From: Burkholderiales bacterium
GTDB taxonomy: Bacteria; Pseudomonadota; Gammaproteobacteria; Burkholderiales; Burkholderiaceae_C
Reading direction: 5' to 3'
NCBI GenBank assembly: GCA_947474415.1
Contig: CANJKD010000197.1
Coordinates: forward strand, 1-5,658
Length of the DNA: 5,658 nt
A program made the translations under genes and the position numbers. The stretch's first letter is position 1. Each line of letters opens with the position of its first letter. The notes under the pieces are model-generated. The model was not told the origin of the DNA, did not search any database, and worked only from the letters and a program-made list of their open reading frames with translations. Shown here piece by piece: positions 1-4,944 of the stretch.

Positions 1-1
1 C

Positions 2-397
2 GGCTGGCTGAAGCAGGCGCTCGGACCGGACGCGCTCTTCCTCGGCGGGGCAGTGGCGGCCACGGTCGTCACCTTCTTCACCTTCTTGCCGTCGTTCGTG
101 TTCATCCTCGCGGGCGGGCCGCTGGTCGAGTCCACACATGGCAACCTGAAGTTCACCGCACCGCTCACCGCCATCACCGCCGCCGTCGTCGGCGTGATCC
201 TGAACCTGGCGCTGTTCTTCGCTTACCACGTGCTCTGGCCGCAAGGCTTCAGCGGGCCGTTCAGCGTCGCATCGGCGCTGATCACTGTGGCTGCGGCGGT
301 GGCGCTGTTCCGCTTCAAGGTTGGCGTGATTCCGCTGCTGGCCGCCTGCGCGGTGGCCGGGCTGGTCATCACCTTCGGTCAGCCCCTTCTTCGCTGA
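2..397 (+). CDS. chrA: Chromate transporter ChrA, C-terminal part (5' truncated by window)
   Basis: ChrA is an inner-membrane transporter of the CHR family that exports chromate from the cytoplasm. The frame is open from base 2 and gives 131 residues to TGA at 395-397; the beginning lies outside the window. The family hallmarks are visible: a GWLKQALGPDALFLGG segment, the TFFTFLPSF motif, the GGPLVEST loop, then APLTAITAAVVGVILNLALFFAYHVLWPQGF. There are about four hydrophobic membrane segments: around FLPSFVFILAG, around AVVGVILNLALFFAYHV, and two in the last 45 residues. This matches the second half of a long-chain ChrA of about 400 residues. The internal GTG at 53 is not a start, because homologous sequence continues upstream of it. 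The gene leads the chromate-resistance operon in this window. The C-terminal end looks complete and undamaged. Family assignment is secure; the transported ion is inferred from the family. Confidence 0.93.
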   Translation, partial: GWLKQALGPDALFLGGAVAATVVTFFTFLPSFVFILAGGPLVESTHGNLKFTAPLTAITAAVVGVILNLALFFAYHVLWPQGFSGPFSVASALITVAAAVALFRFKVGVIPLLAACAVAGLVITFGQPLLR

Positions 398-406
398 GGG
401 ACATCC

Positions 407-610
407 ATGACGACTGACCAACCGATGGGCGCCGCAACTGCCGGCCGGCCGTGAGGTGATCGTGTACTGCGCCTGTGGCCACGCGGTCGGCCGCGTTACC
501 GCGATGCGGTTGAGGGCCCAAGGCGTGAATGCGCGCTTCGTTGACGGCGCGGCATCGACGCCTGGCAAAGCGCCGGGCTGCGCTTGATGGCCAAAGGAAA
601 TGCACCATGA
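407..610 (+). pseudogene. Rhodanese-like sulfurtransferase remnant (internal deletion plus frameshift)
   Basis: Rhodaneses carry sulfane sulfur on an active-site cysteine, and small ones often sit in chromate operons. A start ATG at 407, preceded by GAGGGA (396-401), reads MTTDQP and continues out of phase to TGA at 452-454. From about 426 another frame reads WAPQLPAGREVIVYCACGH, which includes the rhodanese active-site loop with the catalytic Cys codon at 468-470, and goes on to ARFVDG. At 546-553 the frame is lost again: two extra bases (GC) shift it. The other frame then continues as [20 protein letters not shown] to TGA at 608-610. Intact relatives have roughly 25-30 residues between the MTTDQP-like start and the AWAPQLPAG-like segment, and these are absent here. 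The stop overlaps the next gene's start as ATGA, so the ancestral coupled operon layout is still visible. The second lesion alone could be an assembly error; the missing N-terminal segment could not. Confidence 0.8.
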
Positions 611-1083
611 AATGGGTCACACGCGAACGCCCGAAGATCGACCGCATCGCCTGCCCGTGGCTGATTGCGCGCTTCATCGACACCGCGCCCGAATTCCTGT
701 ACGCGCCGGCGGCCGACGTGATGACGGTCGCGCATGAGACCGGCGCAATTCCTTACGACATTCCAGGCGTCGAAATGAGCCACGTGGGCGAGTTGTGCAG
801 CTTCGATGCCTTCATAGCGAAGTACCGGCTGACCGAGCCGGCCTTGCAGCAACTGGCGCTGATCGTGCGGGGTGCCGACACGTCGCGGCTCGACCTGACG
901 CCGCAGTCGGCCGGTCTCTACGCGATTTCACTCGGCCTGTCGCGCTGCCTGGCCGATGACCACGAGATGCTCGCGCATGGCATGGTTATGTACGACGCGC
1001 TGTACGCGTGGTGCCGCGAAGGCCGCGAGGAAACTCACAAGTGGCCGCCCACCATGGCGGTGGGCAAGCCAGACACTCAGTAG
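607..1083 (+). CDS. Chromate resistance protein, ChrB C-terminal domain family
   Basis: This 158-residue protein consists only of the ChrB C-terminal (Chrome_Resist) domain and lacks the N-terminal half of full-length ChrB regulators. Typical family segments are seen in order: [15 protein letters not shown] (11-25), EFLYAP (29-34), a [22 protein letters not shown] stretch (46-67), IVRGADT (86-92), [10 protein letters not shown] (103-112), and [14 protein letters not shown] (126-139). Chosen start: ATG 607, with AAAGGA at 593-598 and 8-nt spacing, giving the [18 protein letters not shown] opening common in the family; the frame is open further upstream but only inside the rhodanese remnant. 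ATGA overlap with that remnant implies co-transcription with chrA. Its role is chromate resistance by association; its biochemical activity is not well established. It should not be called full ChrB, the chromate-sensing repressor. The gene looks intact, and its last 7 nt overlap the end of the opposing infA. Confidence 0.9.
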   Translation: MKWVTRERPKIDRIACPWLIARFIDTAPEFLYAPAADVMTVAHETGAIPYDIPGVEMSHVGELCSFDAFIAKYRLTEPALQQLALIVRGADTSRLDLTPQSAGLYAISLGLSRCLADDHEMLAHGMVMYDALYAWCREGREETHKWPPTMAVGKPDTQ

Positions 1084-1334
1084 GCGCGGCGCGGGGCGGG
1101 CGCGGGGCCGCGGCGTTCGAGGTGGCGGAAGGTGATCCGGCCCTTGCTCAGGTCGTAGGGCGAAAGCTCCAGCGACACGTTGTCGCCCGCGAGGATGCGG
1201 ATGTGGTGCTTGCGCATGCGGCCGGCGGTGTAGGCGATCAACTGGTGGCCGTTTTCGAGGGTAACGCGAAAACGCGAGTCGGGCAGGATCTCGTTGACCA
1301 CGCCTTGCATTTCGATCAGTTCTTCCTTTGCCAT
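1077..1334 (-). CDS. infA: Translation initiation factor IF-1 (extended paralogue type)
   Basis: IF-1 is a small OB-fold protein that binds the 30S A-site region during initiation and works with IF-2 and IF-3. The 85-residue product opens [11 protein letters not shown]. It has the core motifs FRVTLENGH (22-30), [12 protein letters not shown] (40-51) and [14 protein letters not shown] (57-70), which align along the full 72-residue length of E. coli IF-1. After the core there is an extension, [15 protein letters not shown] (71-85), rich in Arg, Pro and Ala. Start: the CAT complement at 1332-1334, with AAGGAA (complement of 1342-1347) as ribosome binding site at 7-nt spacing. It stands alone, not in a ribosomal-protein operon. 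That fits the second infA copy that many Burkholderiales carry besides the one in the spc/alpha operon; whether another copy exists here cannot be seen. The convergent neighbour's stop codon lies inside the last codons of this gene. A long 5' region precedes it. Confidence 0.95.
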   Translation of the reverse strand: MAKEELIEMQGVVNEILPDSRFRVTLENGHQLIAYTAGRMRKHHIRILAGDNVSLELSPYDLSKGRITFRHLERRGPAPAPRRAY

Positions 1335-1605
1335 GGGCAGGTTCCTTGTGTAACTTTCTGCGCCGCAACGCTGCTGGCCAGCGCGCGGCGGTGGGTACTG
1401 TGCCCACGAGCAGCTTGCGCAACGAAGGGCCGCCTGGGCGGCGCCTGCCGATGCGCATCGGTCGCGGGAAGAGGGGAAGGCACCGGCCGCTGGGGCCACC
1501 CGGTGCACAGCGATCGAGTAGCGCTTCGGTGACAGCGAAGCCGGGGCGACCCGGCATTCGTGGAATTCTGTCAGTGCTCGTCAGTGCTCGACGCGGCAGG
1601 GCGCT
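1335..1605 (-). other. Presumptive infA 5' leader / non-coding, hairpin-rich region
   Basis: No convincing gene is seen here. Open frames crossing it have atypical compositions and look like GC-driven shadows. Several inverted repeats are present: CACCGG (1481-1486) with CCGGTG (1500-1505), GCTTCG (1523-1528) with CGAAGC (1536-1541), a GCCGC/GCGGC hairpin near 1430-1443, and GTGGG/CCCAC near 1390-1406. If transcription starts at the promoter candidate near 1606, this would be an infA leader of about 265 nt able to form a series of stem-loops. It may be regulatory, but that is inference only; random GC-rich DNA also yields such short stems. Confidence 0.4.
1570..1590. repeat. Tandem direct repeat, 10-bp unit, two copies
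   Basis: The decamer GTCAGTGCTC occurs twice head to tail with no mismatch, followed by G. It lies about 15-35 bp downstream of the infA promoter candidate (- strand), at the start of the putative leader. It could be a recent slippage duplication or a doubled protein-binding site; nothing else in the sequence decides between these. Confidence 0.7.
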
Positions 1606-1614
1606 ATTTTAACA
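1606..1614 (-). promoter_or_regulatory. Candidate extended -10 promoter for infA
   Basis: On the - strand the sequence reads TGTTAAAAT: a TG extended -10 element followed by TAAAAT, a 5/6 match to the sigma-70 -10 consensus. It sits in one of the few AT-rich spots of the region. No good -35 hexamer is found at 16-18 bp spacing, which is tolerated by extended -10 promoters. The start point would be near 1599, about 265 nt upstream of the infA ATG. Confidence 0.4.
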
Positions 1615-1701
1615 CCCTTGCCTGAAGTGCGCACCCGGGCACGGCCATGACGTCGCTGTCACGCATTGCTGATAACGTAAGGTACTTCACGTGGAACCCT
1701 C

Positions 1702-1926
1702 ATGACGACCCATTCCCTGACCGTGCCGGCGTTGCGCCGAGAATCCTTGCGTGACGGTTTTTTGCACACGGTCGACCTGCTGAGGCAGCGCCGCGCCGAC
1801 CAGATCGACGAAGGCGACATCGCCGACTATGTCACGCTTGACTGGCTCGAATGGAATGGCGGCGGGCTGCGCGTGACCACGGTTGGCAGCAACCTGTGCC
1901 GCCAACTCGCCACGCAACTGCGCTGA
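1702..1926 (+). CDS. Small hypothetical protein, 74 aa
   Basis: I do not recognise a named family. The frame encodes 74 residues starting MTTHSLTVPALRRESLRDGF. The ATG is preceded by GGAA at 1693-1696 with 5-nt spacing. The composition is that of a real soluble protein: mixed charges, a predicted amphipathic helix around residues 11-30 (LRRESLRDGFLHTVDLLRQR), an acidic turn IDEGDIADY (35-43), then LDWLEWNGGGLRVTTVGSNLCRQL (46-69). The last part, a helix end followed by an LRVTTVG hairpin and a final helix, resembles the wing and C-terminal helix of winged-helix proteins, but this is weak pattern matching. There are no signal peptide or membrane segments. It is convergent with proQ, with 25 nt between the stop codons. 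The upstream region to 1611 has no clear promoter; a GATAAC near 1671-1676 is a poor candidate. Confidence 0.65.
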   Translation: MTTHSLTVPALRRESLRDGFLHTVDLLRQRRADQIDEGDIADYVTLDWLEWNGGGLRVTTVGSNLCRQLATQLR

Positions 1927-1935
1927 CTTGGCGCA

Positions 1936-1959
1936 GGCGCTGGCGGGCGGCTCAGCGCC
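1936..1959. terminator. GC-rich hairpin at the convergent gene junction
   Basis: GGCGCTG (1936-1942) pairs perfectly with CAGCGCC (1953-1959) across a 10-nt loop. It lies 10 nt after the small gene's stop and spans the proQ stop codon (complement of 1952-1954). Neither strand has a T-run after it, so it is not a classical intrinsic terminator. It could slow or stabilise the 3' end of either transcript. Confidence 0.3.
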
Positions 1960-2683
1960 GCCCCGGCGCGGGCCGTGGCCGGCCGGGTGGGCGCCTCGGG
2001 TCGAAGGCCGGCGCCTGCTGTGCGCGCTCTTCGAATTCGCGCCGGGCGGTCGCGAGGTAGCCGTCGAGTTCCTCAACGGCAATGCCTTTCAACGCGCAGA
2101 AATTGGCCGGCGTCAGTGTCGTGACCTGGAAGTCATGCAACAGCGTGGCGCGGTTGCGGCGCTGCTGTTCTTCGAGCGCTGCGCGCGATTCGTTGTTGGC
2201 ACGGCGGCGTGCAAGTTCGTCGAGCGCCACCTGGCGGTGCTCGTCGGTCAGCTCGCCGTTCGGCTGCCCGTCCAGGTCGAAGCGCTGCTTCGCGCGCGAC
2301 ACCGCGATCAAGTAGGCCGTGCTGCCGGTATGGCGGCGGAAGAACGCCGACAAGGCCTGCTTCGTGAAAACGCCCGGCGCGCGTTCCTGGATGTCGACCT
2401 GAATCCGAAGTTTCAAAGGCTTCGGTGCGCCGGTGAACAGCGCCGGGAAACGCTGCTTCAACTGGACGGCGCAATCTGCCGGGTTCAGTTGCCGGGCAGC
2501 GGGCGCAGCAGCAGGTGCGCTTGCGGGTTCGGCGGCCTGCGCATCGGGCGGCTCGTTGGCCGGTTCAGTGGCGGGCTCGAGCACCAAGGCGTCGACCACC
2601 GCATCGCCAGAGATGATGGCAGTCGCGGTGACCGCGTCAGGTGTCGGATTCTCTGCCGTGGGCGGCACTGGGTTCTCAGGCAT
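1952..2683 (-). CDS. proQ: ProQ/FinO-domain RNA-binding protein
   Basis: ProQ/FinO proteins are RNA chaperones that bind structured sRNAs and mRNA 3' ends and affect RNA stability and sRNA-mRNA pairing in the cytoplasm. From ATG at 2681-2683 the product has 243 residues. Residues 1-65 are Ala/Pro/Glu-rich and probably disordered. Residues about 68-165 are the FinO domain: LKQRFPALF (75-83), KPLKLRIQVDIQ (88-99), FTKQALSAFFRRHTGSTAYL (106-125), RFDLDGQPNGELTDEH (134-149). A charged helix follows (EEQQRRNR, 171-178), then a second small segment containing LTPANFCALKGIAVEEL (190-206). The tail is basic and Pro/Arg-rich (DPRRPPGRPRPAPGRR). The frame stays open upstream to a TTG at 2755, but there is no earlier ATG and no Shine-Dalgarno sequence at either site; the ATG is preferred because it begins a typical low-complexity N terminus. 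It lies 90 nt downstream of lysR on the same strand. The exact orthology to E. coli ProQ is uncertain, since Burkholderiales encode several FinO-domain proteins. Confidence 0.88.
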   Translation of the reverse strand: MPENPVPPTAENPTPDAVTATAIISGDAVVDALVLEPATEPANEPPDAQAAEPASAPAAAPAARQLNPADCAVQLKQRFPALFTGAPKPLKLRIQVDIQERAPGVFTKQALSAFFRRHTGSTAYLIAVSRAKQRFDLDGQPNGELTDEHRQVALDELARRRANNESRAALEEQQRRNRATLLHDFQVTTLTPANFCALKGIAVEELDGYLATARREFEERAQQAPAFDPRRPPGRPRPAPGRR

Positions 2684-2712
2684 GGCGCGATCAAAAATAA
2701 GCGAAGCCCGGA

Positions 2713-2733
2713 TTGTGCCCGCGTTGTGCCCGC
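2713..2733. repeat. Two perfect 10-bp direct repeats, 11-bp period, upstream of proQ
   Basis: TTGTGCCCGC occurs at 2713-2722 and again at 2724-2733, separated by one G. The 11-bp spacing puts both copies on nearly the same face of the DNA helix. They lie 30-50 bp upstream of the proQ ATG in the 90-bp gap after lysR. A paired regulator site is possible, but two copies may also be a chance duplication in GC-rich DNA. I see no strong -35/-10 pair in this gap and no intrinsic terminator for lysR, so read-through from lysR into proQ is possible. Confidence 0.45.
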
Positions 2734-2773
2734 CGGCGCGATCCAACGCGTTCAAACACGTCAGCGCCCAGCC

Positions 2774-3679
2774 TCAGGCCCACAATTCAAGCAGCAACTC
2801 CCGCACAAGCTCGGCGCATTGCTCGATCAGCGCCCCGCGCGGGCGCTGCGATGAGGTGGCGATCCCGAGCGTGGCGGCAAGCTTCGGCTTGCCGATCGGG
2901 CGGACGCAGAAGTCGGCCTCGTTTCCGGTCGACTGGATCGCGTTGAGCGCCAGCACGGCGTGCAGGTCTTCGTGCTTCACCAGGTCGAGGATGGCCGGGA
3001 TGCTCTCGATCTCCAGTGCCACGCGCGCCTTGCAACCCACGTTCGCGAGCGCGGTTTCGAGCAGCATGCGCATCGAATGCGGCCGGCTCGGGATCACCAA
3101 CGGGTGCATGGCCACCTCGGCCAGCGTGATCGGCGTTCCGATCAGCTTGCGGCCTTGCGTACGTGCCCGGCCCGACACCAGGAACAGCTGTTCGTTCAGC
3201 ACCGGCAACAAGTCCACTGCGGGTGAGGGCACCACGTTGTAAACCACCGCGCAGTCGGCCCGGCCGATGGCCAGCCATTCGAGCGCGTAGGTCGACAAGC
3301 CCTCCACGACGCTCAACGTGGCCTTCGGGAAGCGTTCGCGAAAGGCGCGCACCAGCGGGCCGGTGAGTGTGCGGCTGACGCTCGGTGGCAGCGCCAGCAC
3401 GACGCGCCCGGTGGCAGCGCCGCGGTGGTCTTCCAGGTCGAGCCGGGCGCGCTCCACCTGGGCCAGGATGCCACGGCTGTGTTCGAGCAGCCGCTTGCCG
3501 GCTTCGGTCAGCGTCACGCCGCGCCCGTTGCGCTGCAGCAGCGTTTGCCGCAGTTCCACTTCCAGCGAACGCACCTGCCGGCTCAGGGCCGGCTGGGCCA
3601 CCGACAGGAAGCTTGCCGCCCGGGTAAAACTGCCCATTTCCGCGACGTGGGTGAAGTAGTCGAGTTGCTTCAGATCCAT
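2774..3679 (-). CDS. LysR-family transcriptional regulator of the adjacent aromatic-catabolism genes
   Basis: The 301-residue protein has the usual length and layout of LysR-type regulators. The N-terminal winged helix-turn-helix spans residues 1-60: MDLKQLDYFTHVAEMGSFTRAA, then the recognition region VAQPALSRQVRSLE (27-40), then LLQRNGRGVTLTEAG (47-61). A linker helix follows (62-88), and then the effector-binding domain from about 92, with GRVVLALPPSVS, FRERFPKATLSVVEG (113-127) and a HPLVIPSRPHSMR segment (192-204). Start ATG at 3677-3679 gives the canonical MDLKQLDYF opening. No Shine-Dalgarno sequence is visible, and a good -10 lies only 6 nt upstream. It is transcribed divergently from galD across 164 nt containing a strong palindrome, so it most likely controls galD-ligJ and itself. 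The inducer is probably a pathway intermediate or the aromatic acid, by analogy with LigR and GalR; this is inference. Confidence 0.93.
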   Translation of the reverse strand: MDLKQLDYFTHVAEMGSFTRAASFLSVAQPALSRQVRSLEVELRQTLLQRNGRGVTLTEAGKRLLEHSRGILAQVERARLDLEDHRGAATGRVVLALPPSVSRTLTGPLVRAFRERFPKATLSVVEGLSTYALEWLAIGRADCAVVYNVVPSPAVDLLPVLNEQLFLVSGRARTQGRKLIGTPITLAEVAMHPLVIPSRPHSMRMLLETALANVGCKARVALEIESIPAILDLVKHEDLHAVLALNAIQSTGNEADFCVRPIGKPKLAATLGIATSSQRPRGALIEQCAELVRELLLELWA

Positions 3680-3685
3680 GCGTTA

Positions 3686-3691
3686 ATGATA
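3686..3691 (-). promoter_or_regulatory. Candidate -10 element for lysR
   Basis: The - strand reads TATCAT, a 5/6 match to TATAAT, in the AT-rich stretch just upstream of the lysR ATG. The -35 region at 16-18 bp spacing is poor and falls inside the inverted repeat 3699-3728, so a bound regulator would cover it. A start point about 7 nt downstream would coincide with the ATG, implying a leaderless or nearly leaderless mRNA. Confidence 0.35.
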
Positions 3692-3698
3692 TGCCGGA

Positions 3699-3728
3699 AT
3701 GAGATATCTGCTATGTCAGATAGCTCAT
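3699..3728. promoter_or_regulatory. Inverted-repeat operator, probable LysR-regulator binding site
   Basis: The half-sites ATGAGATATCTG (3699-3710) and CAGATAGCTCAT (3717-3728) are reverse complements at 11 of 12 positions, separated by the 6-bp spacer CTATGT. Symmetric T/A pairs are present (for example T3707 and A3720, T-N12-A), as in LysR-type boxes. The repeat lies in the divergent lysR-galD intergenic region. It ends exactly where a galD-side -35 hexamer begins (3728) and covers the lysR -35 zone, a layout suited to galD activation and lysR autorepression. Confidence 0.75.
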
Positions 3729-3756
3729 TGAAGAATGGCTCTGCATCGCGAAGAAT
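3728..3756 (+). promoter_or_regulatory. Candidate sigma-70 promoter of galD-ligJ
   Basis: TTGAAG (3728-3733) and AAGAAT (3751-3756) are separated by 17 bp; each matches 4 of 6 consensus positions. Such a weak promoter directly next to the palindrome would need activation by the LysR-type protein. The start point would fall near 3763, giving a leader of about 80 nt before the galD start; I see no further structured element in that leader. Confidence 0.45.
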
Positions 3757-3843
3757 ACCCCACGAAGAAGCCTGATCTGTCCCGCCTCGCCGTCTGGTTG
3801 CCCCGCAATTCGCCCCGAGTCCTTCCCCGAGACGCACGTGCCC

Positions 3844-4944
3844 ATGCAAACTGCCATCCCCTGCCTGTTCATGCGCGGCGGCACCTCGCGCGGTCCGTTC
3901 TTCAACGCCGCCGACCTGCCCGCCGACTTGCCGACGCGCGACGCCGTGCTGCTGGCCGTGATGGGCTCGCCCGACAAGCGCCAGATCGACGGCCTGGGGG
4001 GCGCGCACCCGCTGACGAGCAAGGTCGGCATCGTCTCCACGGGCTCGAAGCCGGGTGTCGACCTCGACTTCCTGTTCGCGCAGTTGCAGCCCGACAAGAA
4101 CACGGTCGACACCACGCCCAACTGTGGCAACATGCTCGCCGCCGTGGTGCCCTTCGCGCTCGAGACTGGCTTGCTGAAGGCGCAGGGCGAGACCACCACG
4201 CTGCGCGTGCTCACGCTGAACACCGGCATGCAGTGCGACATCACGGTGCCGACGCCGAGCGGCCAGGTCGACTACACCGGCGAAGCCCGCATCGACGGCG
4301 TGCCGGGTCACTCGGCGCCGATCAAGATCATGTTCCTCGACACCGCCGGCTCGGTGGCGCCCGGCCTGCTGCCCACCGGCCGCGTGCTCGACGTGATAGC
4401 CGGCATCGAAGTGACCTGCATCGACAACGGCATGCCGCTGGTGATGTTCCGTGCCGCCGACGTGGGCCGCAGCGGGTACGAGAGCGTCGACGAGCTGAAC
4501 GCCGACAGCGAACTCAAGGCGCGCATCGAGGCGCTGCGCATCCAGGCCGGCCACCTGATGAAGCTCGGCGACGTGACGAGCAAGAACTACCCGAAGATGA
4601 CGCTGATCGCGGCGCCGCGGAATCCGGACAAGGGCGGCAGCATCAGCACGCGCAGCTTCATCCCGCACGTGTGCCACGACGCCATCGGCGTGCTCGCCGC
4701 CGTGACGGTGGGCACGGCCTGCGTGCTCGAAGGTTCGGTCACGCAAGGCATTGCGGTGATGCCGGCGGGCCTGAGCAAGAATGTCTCGGTCGAGCACCCG
4801 ACCGGCGAATTCAGCGTCGAACTCGAAATCGACCCGGCCGACCCGCAAAACGTGACCCGCGCCGCGCTGCTGCGCACGGCGCGCCTCATCATGCGCGGTG
4901 AGGTGATGGTTCCCGCCTCGGTCTGGAACGGAGAAAAGCAATGA
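3844..4944 (+). CDS. galD: 4-oxalomesaconate tautomerase / isomerase (GalD/LigU, PrpF-like family)
   Basis: Members of this diaminopimelate-epimerase-fold family act on 4-oxalomesaconate: GalD interconverts keto and enol tautomers, and LigU moves the double bond. Either way the product is prepared for hydration by the next enzyme in protocatechuate or gallate 4,5-cleavage. The 366-residue protein starts MQTAIPCLFMRGGTSRGPFF. It shows LGGAHPLTSKVGIVS with a conserved Lys (residue 60 from this start), TPNCGNML with the likely catalytic Cys94, FIPHVCHDAIGVLAAVTVG, and SVEHPTGEFSVELE near the end, as expected along the full length of PrpF-like proteins. ATG 3844 is chosen because homologues begin near IPCLxMRGGTS; a GTG at 3838 in frame would add two residues and has a GAGA at 5-nt spacing, so it remains possible. 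The stop overlaps ligJ as ATGA, so the two are translationally coupled. Tautomerase versus allylic isomerase cannot be decided from sequence by eye; the synonyms ligU and pmdU apply. Confidence 0.9.
   Translation: MQTAIPCLFMRGGTSRGPFFNAADLPADLPTRDAVLLAVMGSPDKRQIDGLGGAHPLTSKVGIVSTGSKPGVDLDFLFAQLQPDKNTVDTTPNCGNMLAAVVPFALETGLLKAQGETTTLRVLTLNTGMQCDITVPTPSGQVDYTGEARIDGVPGHSAPIKIMFLDTAGSVAPGLLPTGRVLDVIAGIEVTCIDNGMPLVMFRAADVGRSGYESVDELNADSELKARIEALRIQAGHLMKLGDVTSKNYPKMTLIAAPRNPDKGGSISTRSFIPHVCHDAIGVLAAVTVGTACVLEGSVTQGIAVMPAGLSKNVSVEHPTGEFSVELEIDPADPQNVTRAALLRTARLIMRGEVMVPASVWNGEKQ

Noticed and set aside
407..454. 15-aa upstream peptide (MTTDQP to TGA 452) as a regulatory leader peptide
   Set aside because: The start belongs to the ancestral rhodanese gene; the short frame is best explained by the deletion.
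546..553. Programmed ribosomal frameshift in the rhodanese gene
   Set aside because: No slippery heptamer or conserved stimulator is visible, and the gene also lacks its N-terminal segment.
928..1557. 209-residue open frame on the - strand across the ChrB-like gene and infA
   Set aside because: Overlaps two genes with strong family evidence, and is Pro/Arg-rich without motifs.
1606..1701. Promoter for the 74-aa gene (GATAAC near 1671)
   Set aside because: No -35 at suitable spacing and only a 4/6 match; too weak to list as a feature.
1883..2854. 323-residue open frame on the + strand opposite proQ
   Set aside because: ProQ has a recognisable FinO domain on the other strand; this frame also overlaps the small 74-aa gene and the lysR end, and shows Cys/Arg-rich low-information sequence.
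3670..4941. 423-residue open frame on the - strand opposite galD
   Set aside because: Rich in His, Arg, Ala and Gly with no domain pattern; it is the mirror of galD codon bias and also runs across the operator region and promoter.
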